From contig CM057140.1 in the NCBI GenBank assembly GCA_029964075.1, positions 10,868,643-10,932,642 on the forward strand: a stretch of DNA of 64,000 nt. The letters run 5' to 3'. The position numbers were made by a program, and so were the translations under genes. Positions 45,701-58,500 of this stretch are shown piece by piece. The stretch is from Patiria pectinifera (taxonomy: Eukaryota; Echinodermata; Asteroidea; Valvatida; Asterinidae). The notes beneath the pieces were generated by a model. That model saw only the letters and a list, made by a program, of their open reading frames with translations, was not told the origin of the DNA and made no database searches. The number at the start of each line of letters is the position of its first letter. Positions within the stretch are counted from its first letter, which is position 1.

Positions 45701-48700
45701 AAGTCCCATAGCAAGGGCTGTCGGCGCCAGCCGACATGGCTCTCATGAGTCGCGGTCTAAAGGTACCTTAACATGGATGGATTTTGACAAACTATAGCTT
45801 GTTGCATAGCGGATGAATAGGCCAACAAGCTGACAAATCGGCAAGGCTTCAGACTTGAAACTTTTGGAGTGAGCCCCAGACGTAGGCACATGATGCCCCC
45901 AGTTTCGTTTTTGTGCAGTAAGTCCCATAGCAAGGGCTGTCGGCGCCAGCCGACATGGCTCTCATGAGTCGCGGTCTAAAGGTACCTTAACATGGATGGA
46001 TTTTGACAAACTATAGCTTGTTGCATAGCGGATGAATAGGCCAACAAGCTGACAAATCGGCAAGGCTTCAGACTTGAAACTTTTGGAGTGAGCCCCAGAC
46101 GTAGGCACATGATGCCCCCAGTTTCGTTTTTGTGCAGTAAGTCCCATAGCAAGGGCTGTCAGCGCCAGCCGACATGGCTCTCATGAGTCGCGGTCTAAAG
46201 GTACCTTAACATGGATGGATTTTGACAAACTATAGCTTGTTGCATAGCGGATGAATAGGCCAACAAGCTGACAAATCGGCAAGGCTTCAGACTTGAAACT
46301 TTTGGAGTGAGCCCCAGACGTAGGCACATGATGCCCCAGTTTCGTTTTTGTGCAGTAAGTCCCATAGCAAGGGCTGTCGGCGCCAGCCGACATGGCTCTC
46401 ATGAGTCGCGGTCTAAAGGTACCTTAACATGGATGGATTTTGACAAACTATAGCTTGTTGCATAGCGGATGAATAGGCCAACAAGCTGACAAATCGGCAA
46501 GGCTTCAGACTTGAAACTTTTGGAGTGAGCCCCAGACGTAGGCACATGATGCCCCAGTTTCGTTTTTGTGCAGTAAGTCCCATAGCAAGGGCTGTCGGCG
46601 CCAGCCGACATGGCTCTCATGAGTCGCGGTCTAAAGGTACCTTAACATGGATGGATTTTGACAAACTATAGCTTGTTGCATAGCGGATGAATAGGCCAAC
46701 AAGCTGACAAATCGGCAAGGCTTCAGACTTGAAACTTTTGGAGTGAGCCCCAGACGTAGGCACATGATGCCCCAGTTTCGTTTTTGTGCAGTAAGTCCCA
46801 TAGCAAGGGCTGTCGGCGCCAGCCGACATGGCTCTCATGAGTCGCGGTCTAAAGGTACCTTAACATGGATGGATTTTGACAAACTATAGCTTGTTGCATA
46901 GCGGATGAATAGGCCAACAAGCTGACAAATCGGCAAGGCTTCAGACTTGAAACTTTTGGAGTGAGCCCCAGACGTAGGCACATGATGCCCCAGTTTCGTT
47001 TTTGTGCAGTAAGTCCCATAGCAAGGGCTGTCGGCGCCAGCCGACATGGCTCTCATGAGTCGCGGTCTAAAGGTACCTTAACATGGATGGATTTTGACAA
47101 ACTATAGCTTGTTGCATAGCGGATGAATAGGCCAACAAGCTGACAAATCGGCAAGGCTTCAGACTTGAAACTTTTGGAGTGAGCCCCAGACGTAGGCACA
47201 TGATGCCCCCAGTTTCGTTTTTGTGCAGTAAGTCCCATAGCAAGGGCTGTCGGCGCCAGCCGACATGGCTCTCATGAGTCGCGGTCTAAAGGTACCTTAA
47301 CATGGATGGATTTTGACAAACTATAGCTTGTTGCATAGCGGATGAATAGGCCAACAAGCTGACAAATCGGCAAGGCTTCAGACTTGAAACTTTTGGAGTG
47401 AGCCCCAGACGTAGGCACATGATGCCCCCAGTTTCGTTTTTGTGCAGTAAGTCCCATAGCAAGGGCTGTCAGCGCCAGCCGACATGGCTCTCATGAGTCG
47501 CGGTCTAAAGGTACCTTAACATGGATGGATTTTGACAAACTATAGCTTGTTGCATAGCGGATGAATAGGCCAACAAGCTGACAAATCGGCAAGGCTTCAG
47601 ACTTGAAACTTTTGGAGTGAGCCCCAGACGTAGGCACATGATGCCCCAGTTTCGTTTTTGTGCAGTAAGTCCCATAGCAAGGGCTGTCGGCGCCAGCCGA
47701 CATGGCTCTCATGAGTCGCGGTCTAAAGGTACCTTAACATGGATGGATTTTGACAAACTATAGCTTGTTGCATAGCGGATGAATAGGCCAACAAGCTGAC
47801 AAATCGGCAAGGCTTCAGACTTGAAACTTTTGGAGTGAGCCCCAGACGTAGGCACATGATGCCCCCAGTTTCGTTTTTGTGCAGTAAGTCCCATAGCAAG
47901 GGCTGTCGGCGCCAGCCGACATGGCTCTCATGAGTCGCGGTCTAAAGGTACCTTAACATGGATGGATTTTGACAAACTATAGCTTGTTGCATAGCGGATG
48001 AATAGGCCAACAAGCTGACAAATCGGCAAGGCTTCAGACTTGAAACTTTTGGAGTGAGCCCCAGACGTAGGCACATGATGCCCCCAGTTTCGTTTTTGTG
48101 CAGTAAGTCCCATAGCAAGGGCTGTCGGCGCCAGCCGACATGGCTCTCATGAGTCGCGGTCTAAAGGTACCTTAACATGGATGGATTTTGACAAACTATA
48201 GCTTGTTGCATAGCGGATGAATAGGCCAACAAGCTGACAAATCGGCAAGGCTTCAGACTTGAAACTTTTGGAGTGAGCCCCAGACGTAGGCACATGATGC
48301 CCCAGTTTCGTTTTTGTGCAGTAAGTCCCATAGCAAGGGCTGTCGGCGCCAGCCGACATGGCTCTCATGAGTCGCGGTCTAAAGGTACCTTAACATGGAT
48401 GGATTTTGACAAACTATAGCTTGTTGCATAGCGGATGAATAGGCCAACAAGCTGACAAATCGGCAAGGCTTCAGACTTGAAACTTTTGGAGTGAGCCCCA
48501 GACGTAGGCACATGATGCCCCAGTTTCGTTTTTGTGCAGTAAGTCCCATAGCAAGGGCTGTCAGCGCCAGCCGACATGGCTCTCATGAGTCGCGGTCTAA
48601 AGGTACCTTAACATGGATGGATTTTGACAAACTATAGCTTGTTGCATAGCGGATGAATAGGCCAACAAGCTGACAAATCGGCAAGGCTTCAGACTTGAAA

Positions 48701-49008
48701 CTTTTGGAGTGAGCCCCAGACGTAGGCACATGATGCCCCCAGTTTCGTTTTTGTGCAGTAAGTCCCATAGCAAGGGCTGTCGGCGCCAGCCGACATGGCT
48801 CTCATGAGTCGCGGTCTAAAGGTACCTTAACATGGATGGATTTTGACAAACTATAGCTTGTTGCATAGCGGATGAATAGGCCAACAAGCTGACAAATCGG
48901 CAAGGCTTCAGACTTGAAACTTTTGGAGTGAGCCCCAGACGTAGGCACATGATGCCCCAGTTTCGTTTTTGTGCAGTAAGTCCCATAGCAAGGGCTGTCG
49001 TCGCCAGC
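39781..49008. repeat. 218/219-bp satellite, left block (about 42 monomers)
   Basis: Head-to-tail monomers are almost identical. The length alternates between 218 and 219 bp because of a 4-C or 5-C run before AGTTTCGTTTTTG. Diagnostic bases of this block are CTAAAGGTACC (a KpnI site) and AGACGTAGGC. A G/A variant at CTGTC(G/A)GCGCC is mixed. The first copy has one base change (TTTCTGTG). Each monomer contains a 9-bp inverted repeat, AGCTTGTTG / CAACAAGCT, spaced by 18 nt. The array starts abruptly at about 39781. Confidence 0.98.
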
Positions 49009-49508
49009 NNNNNNNNNNNNNNNNNNNNNNNNNNNNNNNNNNNNNNNNNNNNNNNNNNNNNNNNNNNNNNNNNNNNNNNNNNNNNNNNNNNNNNNNNNNN
49101 NNNNNNNNNNNNNNNNNNNNNNNNNNNNNNNNNNNNNNNNNNNNNNNNNNNNNNNNNNNNNNNNNNNNNNNNNNNNNNNNNNNNNNNNNNNNNNNNNNNN
49201 NNNNNNNNNNNNNNNNNNNNNNNNNNNNNNNNNNNNNNNNNNNNNNNNNNNNNNNNNNNNNNNNNNNNNNNNNNNNNNNNNNNNNNNNNNNNNNNNNNNN
49301 NNNNNNNNNNNNNNNNNNNNNNNNNNNNNNNNNNNNNNNNNNNNNNNNNNNNNNNNNNNNNNNNNNNNNNNNNNNNNNNNNNNNNNNNNNNNNNNNNNNN
49401 NNNNNNNNNNNNNNNNNNNNNNNNNNNNNNNNNNNNNNNNNNNNNNNNNNNNNNNNNNNNNNNNNNNNNNNNNNNNNNNNNNNNNNNNNNNNNNNNNNNN
49501 NNNNNNNN
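49009..49508. other. Assembly gap, exactly 500 N
   Basis: The gap lies inside the satellite. A round 500 suggests a placeholder rather than a measured size. Confidence 0.99.
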
Positions 49509-52500
49509 CCAGACTTAGGCACATGATGCCCCCAGTTTCGTTTTTGTGCAGTAAGTCCCATAGCAAGGGCTGTCAGCGCCAGCCGACATGGCTCTCATGA
49601 GTCGCGGTCTAAATGTACCTTAACATGGATGGATTTTGACAAACTATAGCTTGTTGCATAGCGGATGAATAGGCCAACAAGCTGACAAATCGGCAAGGCT
49701 TCAGACTTGAAACTTTTGGAGTGAGCCCCAGACTTAGGCACATGATGCCCCCAGTTTCGTTTTTGTGCAGTAAGTCCCATAGCAAGGGCTGTCAGCGCCA
49801 GCCGACATGGCTCTCATGAGTCGCGGTCTAAATGTACCTTAACATGGATGGATTTTGACAAACTATAGCTTGTTGCATAGCGGATGAATAGGCCAACAAG
49901 CTGACAAATCGGCAAGGCTTCAGACTTGAAACTTTTGGAGTGAGCCCCAGACTTAGGCACATGATGCCCCAGTTTCGTTTTTGTGCAGTAAGTCCCATAG
50001 CAAGGGCTGTCAGCGCCAGCCGACATGGCTCTCATGAGTCGCGGTCTAAATGTACCTTAACATGGATGGATTTTGACAAACTATAGCTTGTTGCATAGCG
50101 GATGAATAGGCCAACAAGCTGACAAATCGGCAAGGCTTCAGACTTGAAACTTTTGGAGTGAGCCCCAGACTTAGGCACATGATGCCCCCAGTTTCGTTTT
50201 TGTGCAGTAAGTCCCATAGCAAGGGCTGTCAGCGCCAGCCGACATGGCTCTCATGAGTCGCGGTCTAAATGTACCTTAACATGGATGGATTTTGACAAAC
50301 TATAGCTTGTTGCATAGCGGATGAATAGGCCAACAAGCTGACAAATCGGCAAGGCTTCAGACTTGAAACTTTTGGAGTGAGCCCCAGACTTAGGCACATG
50401 ATGCCCCAGTTTCGTTTTTGTGCAGTAAGTCCCATAGCAAGGGCTGTCAGCGCCAGCCGACATGGCTCTCATGAGTCGCGGTCTAAATGTACCTTAACAT
50501 GGATGGATTTTGACAAACTATAGCTTGTTGCATAGCGGATGAATAGGCCAACAAGCTGACAAATCGGCAAGGCTTCAGACTTGAAACTTTTGGAGTGAGC
50601 CCCAGACTTAGGCACATGATGCCCCCAGTTTCGTTTTTGTGCAGTAAGTCCCATAGCAAGGGCTGTCAGCGCCAGCCGACATGGCTCTCATGAGTCGCGG
50701 TCTAAATGTACCTTAACATGGATGGATTTTGACAAACTATAGCTTGTTGCATAGCGGATGAATAGGCCAACAAGCTGACAAATCGGCAAGGCTTCAGACT
50801 TGAAACTTTTGGAGTGAGCCCCAGACTTAGGCACATGATGCCCCCAGTTTCGTTTTTGTGCAGTAAGTCCCATAGCAAGGGCTGTCAGCGCCAGCCGACA
50901 TGGCTCTCATGAGTCGCGGTCTAAATGTACCTTAACATGGATGGATTTTGACAAACTATAGCTTGTTGCATAGCGGATGAATAGGCCAACAAGCTGACAA
51001 ATCGGCAAGGCTTCAGACTTGAAACTTTTGGAGTGAGCCCCAGACTTAGGCACATGATGCCCCCAGTTTCGTTTTTGTGCAGTAAGTCCCATAGCAAGGG
51101 CTGTCAGCGCCAGCCGACATGGCTCTCATGAGTCGCGGTCTAAATGTACCTTAACATGGATGGATTTTGACAAACTATAGCTTGTTGCATAGCGGATGAA
51201 TAGGCCAACAAGCTGACAAATCGGCAAGGCTTCAGACTTGAAACTTTTGGAGTGAGCCCCAGACTTAGGCACATGATGCCCCAGTTTCGTTTTTGTGCAG
51301 TAAGTCCCATAGCAAGGGCTGTCAGCGCCAGCCGACATGGCTCTCATGAGTCGCGGTCTAAATGTACCTTAACATGGATGGATTTTGACAAACTATAGCT
51401 TGTTGCATAGCGGATGAATAGGCCAACAAGCTGACAAATCGGCAAGGCTTCAGACTTGAAACTTTTGGAGTGAGCCCCAGACTTAGGCACATGATGCCCC
51501 CAGTTTCGTTTTTGTGCAGTAAGTCCCATAGCAAGGGCTGTCAGCGCCAGCCGACATGGCTCTCATGAGTCGCGGTCTAAATGTACCTTAACATGGATGG
51601 ATTTTGACAAACTATAGCTTGTTGCATAGCGGATGAATAGGCCAACAAGCTGACAAATCGGCAAGGCTTCAGACTTGAAACTTTTGGAGTGAGCCCCAGA
51701 CTTAGGCACATGATGCCCCCAGTTTCGTTTTTGTGCAGTAAGTCCCATAGCAAGGGCTGTCAGCGCCAGCCGACATGGCTCTCATGAGTCGCGGTCTAAA
51801 TGTACCTTAACATGGATGGATTTTGACAAACTATAGCTTGTTGCATAGCGGATGAATAGGCCAACAAGCTGACAAATCGGCAAGGCTCCAGACTTGAAAC
51901 TTGGAGTTAGCCCCAGACTTAGGCACATGATGCCCCCAGTTTCGTTTTTGTGCAGTAAGTCCCATAGCAAGGGCTGTCAGCGCCAGCCGACATGGCTCTC
52001 ATGAGTCGCGGTCTAAATGTACCTTAACATGGATGGATTTTGACAAACTATAGCTTGTTGCATAGCGGATGAATAGGCCAACAAGCTGACAAATCGGCAA
52101 GGCTTCAGACTTGAAACTTTTGGAGTGAGCCCCAGACTTAGGCACATGATGCCCCCAGTTTCGTTTTTGTGCAGTAAGTCCCATAGCAAGGGCTGTCAGC
52201 GCCAGCCGACATGGCTCTCATGAGTCGCGGTCTAAATGTACCTTAACATGGATGGATTTTGACAAACTATAGCTTGTTGCATAGCGGATGAATAGGCCAA
52301 CAAGCTGACAAATCGGCAAGGCTTCAGACTTGAAACTTTTGGAGTGAGCCCCAGACTTAGGCACATGATGCCCCCAGTTTCGTTTTTGTGCAGTAAGTCC
52401 CATAGCAAGGGCTGTCAGCGCCAGCCGACATGGCTCTCATGAGTCGCGGTCTAAATGTACCTTAACATGGATGGATTTTGACAAACTATAGCTTGTTGCA

Positions 52501-55500
52501 TAGCGGATGAATAGGCCAACAAGCTGACAAATCGGCAAGGCTTCAGACTTGAAACTTTTGGAGTGAGCCCCAGACTTAGGCACATGATGCCCCCAGTTTC
52601 GTTTTTGTGCAGTAAGTCCCATAGCAAGGGCTGTCAGCGCCAGCCGACATGGCTCTCATGAGTCGCGGTCTAAATGTACCTTAACATGGATGGATTTTGA
52701 CAAACTATAGCTTGTTGCATAGCGGATGAATAGGCCAACAAGCTGACAAATCGGCAAGGCTTCAGACTTGAAACTTTTGGAGTGAGCCCCAGACTTAGGC
52801 ACATGATGCCCCCAGTTTCGTTTTTGTGCAGTAAGTCCCATAGCAAGGGCTGTCAGCGCCAGCCGACATGGCTCTCATGAGTCGCGGTCTAAATGTACCT
52901 TAACATGGATGGATTTTGACAAACTATAGCTTGTTGCATAGCGGATGAATAGGCCAACAAGCTGACAAATCGGCAAGGCTTCAGACTTGAAACTTTTGGA
53001 GTGAGCCCCAGACTTAGGCACATGATGCCCCAGTTTCGTTTTTGTGCAGTAAGTCCCATAGCAAGGGCTGTCAGCGCCAGCCGACATGGCTCTCATGAGT
53101 CGCGGTCTAAATGTACCTTAACATGGATGGATTTTGACAAACTATAGCTTGTTGCATAGCGGATGAATAGGCCAACAAGCTGACAAATCGGCAAGGCTTC
53201 AGACTTGAAACTTTTGGAGTGAGCCCCAGACTTAGGCACATGATGCCCCAGTTTCGTTTTTGTGCAGTAAGTCCCATAGCAAGGGCTGTCAGCGCCAGCC
53301 GACATGGCTCTCATGAGTCGCGGTCTAAATGTACCTTAACATGGATGGATTTTGACAAACTATAGCTTGTTGCATAGCGGATGAATAGGCCAACAAGCTG
53401 ACAAATCGGCAAGGCTTCAGACTTGAAACTTTTGGAGTGAGCCCCAGACTTAGGCACATGATGCCCCCAGTTTCGTTTTTGTGCAGTAAGTCCCATAGCA
53501 AGGGCTGTCAGCGCCAGCCGACATGGCTCTCATGAGTCGCGGTCTAAATGTACCTTAACATGGATGGATTTTGACAAACTATAGCTTGTTGCATAGCGGA
53601 TGAATAGGCCAACAAGCTGACAAATCGGCAAGGCTTCAGACTTGAAACTTTTGGAGTGAGCCCCAGACTTAGGCACATGATGCCCCCAGTTTCGTTTTTG
53701 TGCAGTAAGTCCCATAGCAAGGGCTGTCAGCGCCAGCCGACATGGCTCTCATGAGTCGCGGTCTAAATGTACCTTAACATGGATGGATTTTGACAAACTA
53801 TAGCTTGTTGCATAGCGGATGAATAGGCCAACAAGCTGACAAATCGGCAAGGCTTCAGACTTGAAACTTTTGGAGTGAGCCCCAGACTTAGGCACATGAT
53901 GCCCCCAGTTTCGTTTTTGTGCAGTAAGTCCCATAGCAAGGGCTGTCAGCGCCAGCCGACATGGCTCTCATGAGTCGCGGTCTAAATGTACCTTAACATG
54001 GATGGATTTTGACAAACTATAGCTTGTTGCATAGCGGATGAATAGGCCAACAAGCTGACAAATCGGCAAGGCTTCAGACTTGAAACTTTTGGAGTGAGCC
54101 CCAGACTTAGGCACATGATGCCCCCAGTTTCGTTTTTGTGCAGTAAGTCCCATAGCAAGGGCTGTCAGCGCCAGCCGACATGGCTCTCATGAGTCGCGGT
54201 CTAAATGTACCTTAACATGGATGGATTTTGACAAACTATAGCTTGTTGCATAGCGGATGAATAGGCCAACAAGCTGACAAATCGGCAAGGCTTCAGACTT
54301 GAAACTTTTGGAGTGAGCCCCAGACTTAGGCACATGATGCCCCCAGTTTCGTTTTTGTGCAGTAAGTCCCATAGCAAGGGCTGTCAGCGCCAGCCGACAT
54401 GGCTCTCATGAGTCGCGGTCTAAATGTACCTTAACATGGATGGATTTTGACAAACTATAGCTTGTTGCATAGCGGATGAATAGGCCAACAAGCTGACAAA
54501 TCGGCAAGGCTTCAGACTTGAAACTTGGAGTTAGCCCCAGACTTAGGCACATGATGCCCCCAGTTTCGTTTTTGTGCAGTAAGTCCCATAGCAAGGGCTG
54601 TCAGCGCCAGCCGACATGGCTCTCATGAGTCGCGGTCTAAATGTACCTTAACATGGATGGATTTTGACAAACTATAGCTTGTTGCATAGCGGATGAATAG
54701 GCCAACAAGCTGACAAATCGGCAAGGCTTCAGACTTGAAACTTTTGGAGTGAGCCCCAGACTTAGGCACATGATGCCCCCAGTTTCGTTTTTGTGCAGTA
54801 AGTCCCATAGCAAGGGCTGTCAGCGCCAGCCGACATGGCTCTCATGAGTCGCGGTCTAAATGTACCTTAACATGGATGGATTTTGACAAACTATAGCTTG
54901 TTGCATAGCGGATGAATAGGCCAACAAGCTGACAAATCGGCAAGGCTTCAGACTTGAAACTTTTGGAGTGAGCCCCAGACTTAGGCACATGATGCCCCCA
55001 GTTTCGTTTTTGTGCAGTAAGTCCCATAGCAAGGGCTGTCAGCGCCAGCCGACATGGCTCTCATGAGTCGCGGTCTAAATGTACCTTAACATGGATGGAT
55101 TTTGACAAACTATAGCTTGTTGCATAGCGGATGAATAGGCCAACAAGCTGACAAATCGGCAAGGCTTCAGACTTGAAACTTTTGGAGTGAGCCCCAGACT
55201 TAGGCACATGATGCCCCCAGTTTCGTTTTTGTGCAGTAAGTCCCATAGCAAGGGCTGTCAGCGCCAGCCGACATGGCTCTCATGAGTCGCGGTCTAAATG
55301 TACCTTAACATGGATGGATTTTGACAAACTATAGCTTGTTGCATAGCGGATGAATAGGCCAACAAGCTGACAAATCGGCAAGGCTTCAGACTTGAAACTT
55401 TTGGAGTGAGCCCCAGACTTAGGCACATGATGCCCCCAGTTTCGTTTTTGTGCAGTAAGTCCCATAGCAAGGGCTGTCAGCGCCAGCCGACATGGCTCTC

Positions 55501-58500
55501 ATGAGTCGCGGTCTAAATGTACCTTAACATGGATGGATTTTGACAAACTATAGCTTGTTGCATAGCGGATGAATAGGCCAACAAGCTGACAAATCGGCAA
55601 GGCTTCAGACTTGAAACTTTTGGAGTGAGCCCCAGACTTAGGCACATGATGCCCCCAGTTTCGTTTTTGTGCAGTAAGTCCCATAGCAAGGGCTGTCAGC
55701 GCCAGCCGACATGGCTCTCATGAGTCGCGGTCTAAATGTACCTTAACATGGATGGATTTTGACAAACTATAGCTTGTTGCATAGCGGATGAATAGGCCAA
55801 CAAGCTGACAAATCGGCAAGGCTTCAGACTTGAAACTTTTGGAGTGAGCCCCAGACTTAGGCACATGATGCCCCCAGTTTCGTTTTTGTGCAGTAAGTCC
55901 CATAGCAAGGGCTGTCAGCGCCAGCCGACATGGCTCTCATGAGTCGCGGTCTAAATGTACCTTAACATGGATGGATTTTGACAAACTATAGCTTGTTGCA
56001 TAGCGGATGAATAGGCCAACAAGCTGACAAATCGGCAAGGCTTCAGACTTGAAACTTTTGGAGTGAGCCCCAGACTTAGGCACATGATGCCCCAGTTTCG
56101 TTTTTGTGCAGTAAGTCCCATAGCAAGGGCTGTCAGCGCCAGCCGACATGGCTCTCATGAGTCGCGGTCTAAATGTACCTTAACATGGATGGATTTTGAC
56201 AAACTATAGCTTGTTGCATAGCGGATGAATAGGCCAACAAGCTGACAAATCGGCAAGGCTTCAGACTTGAAACTTTTGGAGTGAGCCCCAGACTTAGGCA
56301 CATGATGCCCCAGTTTCGTTTTTGTGCAGTAAGTCCCATAGCAAGGGCTGTCAGCGCCAGCCGACATGGCTCTCATGAGTCGCGGTCTAAATGTACCTTA
56401 ACATGGATGGATTTTGACAAACTATAGCTTGTTGCATAGCGGATGAATAGGCCAACAAGCTGACAAATCGGCAAGGCTTCAGACTTGAAACTTTTGGAGT
56501 GAGCCCCAGACTTAGGCACATGATGCCCCCAGTTTCGTTTTTGTGCAGTAAGTCCCATAGCAAGGGCTGTCAGCGCCAGCCGACATGGCTCTCATGAGTC
56601 GCGGTCTAAATGTACCTTAACATGGATGGATTTTGACAAACTATAGCTTGTTGCATAGCGGATGAATAGGCCAACAAGCTGACAAATCGGCAAGGCTTCA
56701 GACTTGAAACTTTTGGAGTGAGCCCCAGACTTAGGCACATGATGCCCCCAGTTTCGTTTTTGTGCAGTAAGTCCCATAGCAAGGGCTGTCAGCGCCAGCC
56801 GACATGGCTCTCATGAGTCGCGGTCTAAATGTACCTTAACATGGATGGATTTTGACAAACTATAGCTTGTTGCATAGCGGATGAATAGGCCAACAAGCTG
56901 ACAAATCGGCAAGGCTTCAGACTTGAAACTTTTGGAGTGAGCCCCAGACTTAGGCACATGATGCCCCCAGTTTCGTTTTTGTGCAGTAAGTCCCATAGCA
57001 AGGGCTGTCAGCGCCAGCCGACATGGCTCTCATGAGTCGCGGTCTAAATGTACCTTAACATGGATGGATTTTGACAAACTATAGCTTGTTGCATAGCGGA
57101 TGAATAGGCCAACAAGCTGACAAATCGGCAAGGCTTCAGACTTGAAACTTTTGGAGTGAGCCCCAGACTTAGGCACATGATGCCCCCAGTTTCGTTTTTG
57201 TGCAGTAAGTCCCATAGCAAGGGCTGTCAGCGCCAGCCGACATGGCTCTCATGAGTCGCGGTCTAAATGTACCTTAACATGGATGGATTTTGACAAACTA
57301 TAGCTTGTTGCATAGCGGATGAATAGGCCAACAAGCTGACAAATCGGCAAGGCTTCAGACTTGAAACTTTTGGAGTGAGCCCCAGACTTAGGCACATGAT
57401 GCCCCCAGTTTCGTTTTTGTGCAGTAAGTCCCATAGCAAGGGCTGTCAGCGCCAGCCGACATGGCTCTCATGAGTCGCGGTCTAAATGTACCTTAACATG
57501 GATGGATTTTGACAAACTATAGCTTGTTGCATAGCGGATGAATAGGCCAACAAGCTGACAAATCGGCAAGGCTTCAGACTTGAAACTTTTGGAGTGAGCC
57601 CCAGACTTAGGCACATGATGCCCCCAGTTTCGTTTTTGTGCAGTAAGTCCCATAGCAAGGGCTGTCAGCGCCAGCCGACATGGCTCTCATGAGTCGCGGT
57701 CTAAATGTACCTTAACATGGATGGATTTTGACAAACTATAGCTTGTTGCATAGCGGATGAATAGGCCAACAAGCTGACAAATCGGCAAGGCTTCAGACTT
57801 GAAACTTTTGGAGTGAGCCCCAGACTTAGGCACATGATGCCCCCAGTTTCGTTTTTGTGCAGTAAGTCCCATAGCAAGGGCTGTCAGCGCCAGCCGACAT
57901 GGCTCTCATGAGTCGCGGTCTAAATGTACCTTAACATGGATGGATTTTGACAAACTATAGCTTGTTGCATAGCGGATGAATAGGCCAACAAGCTGACAAA
58001 TCGGCAAGGCTTCAGACTTGAAACTTTTGGAGTGAGCCCCAGACTTAGGCACATGATGCCCCAGTTTCGTTTTTGTGCAGTAAGTCCCATAGCAAGGGCT
58101 GTCAGCGCCAGCCGACATGGCTCTCATGAGTCGCGGTCTAAATGTACCTTAACATGGATGGATTTTGACAAACTATAGCTTGTTGCATAGCGGATGAATA
58201 GGCCAACAAGCTGACAAATCGGCAAGGCTTCAGACTTGAAACTTTTGGAGTGAGCCCCAGACTTAGGCACATGATGCCCCCAGTTTCGTTTTTGTGCAGT
58301 AAGTCCCATAGCAAGGGCTGTCAGCGCCAGCCGACATGGCTCTCATGAGTCGCGGTCTAAATGTACCTTAACATGGATGGATTTTGACAAACTATAGCTT
58401 GTTGCATAGCGGATGAATAGGCCAACAAGCTGACAAATCGGCAAGGCTTCAGACTTGAAACTTTTGGAGTGAGCCCCAGACTTAGGCACATGATGCCCCC

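Noticed and set aside
48802-49566. Long ORFs of 185-254 residues spanning the gap
   Set aside because: They consist mostly of N; an artefact of translating through the gap.
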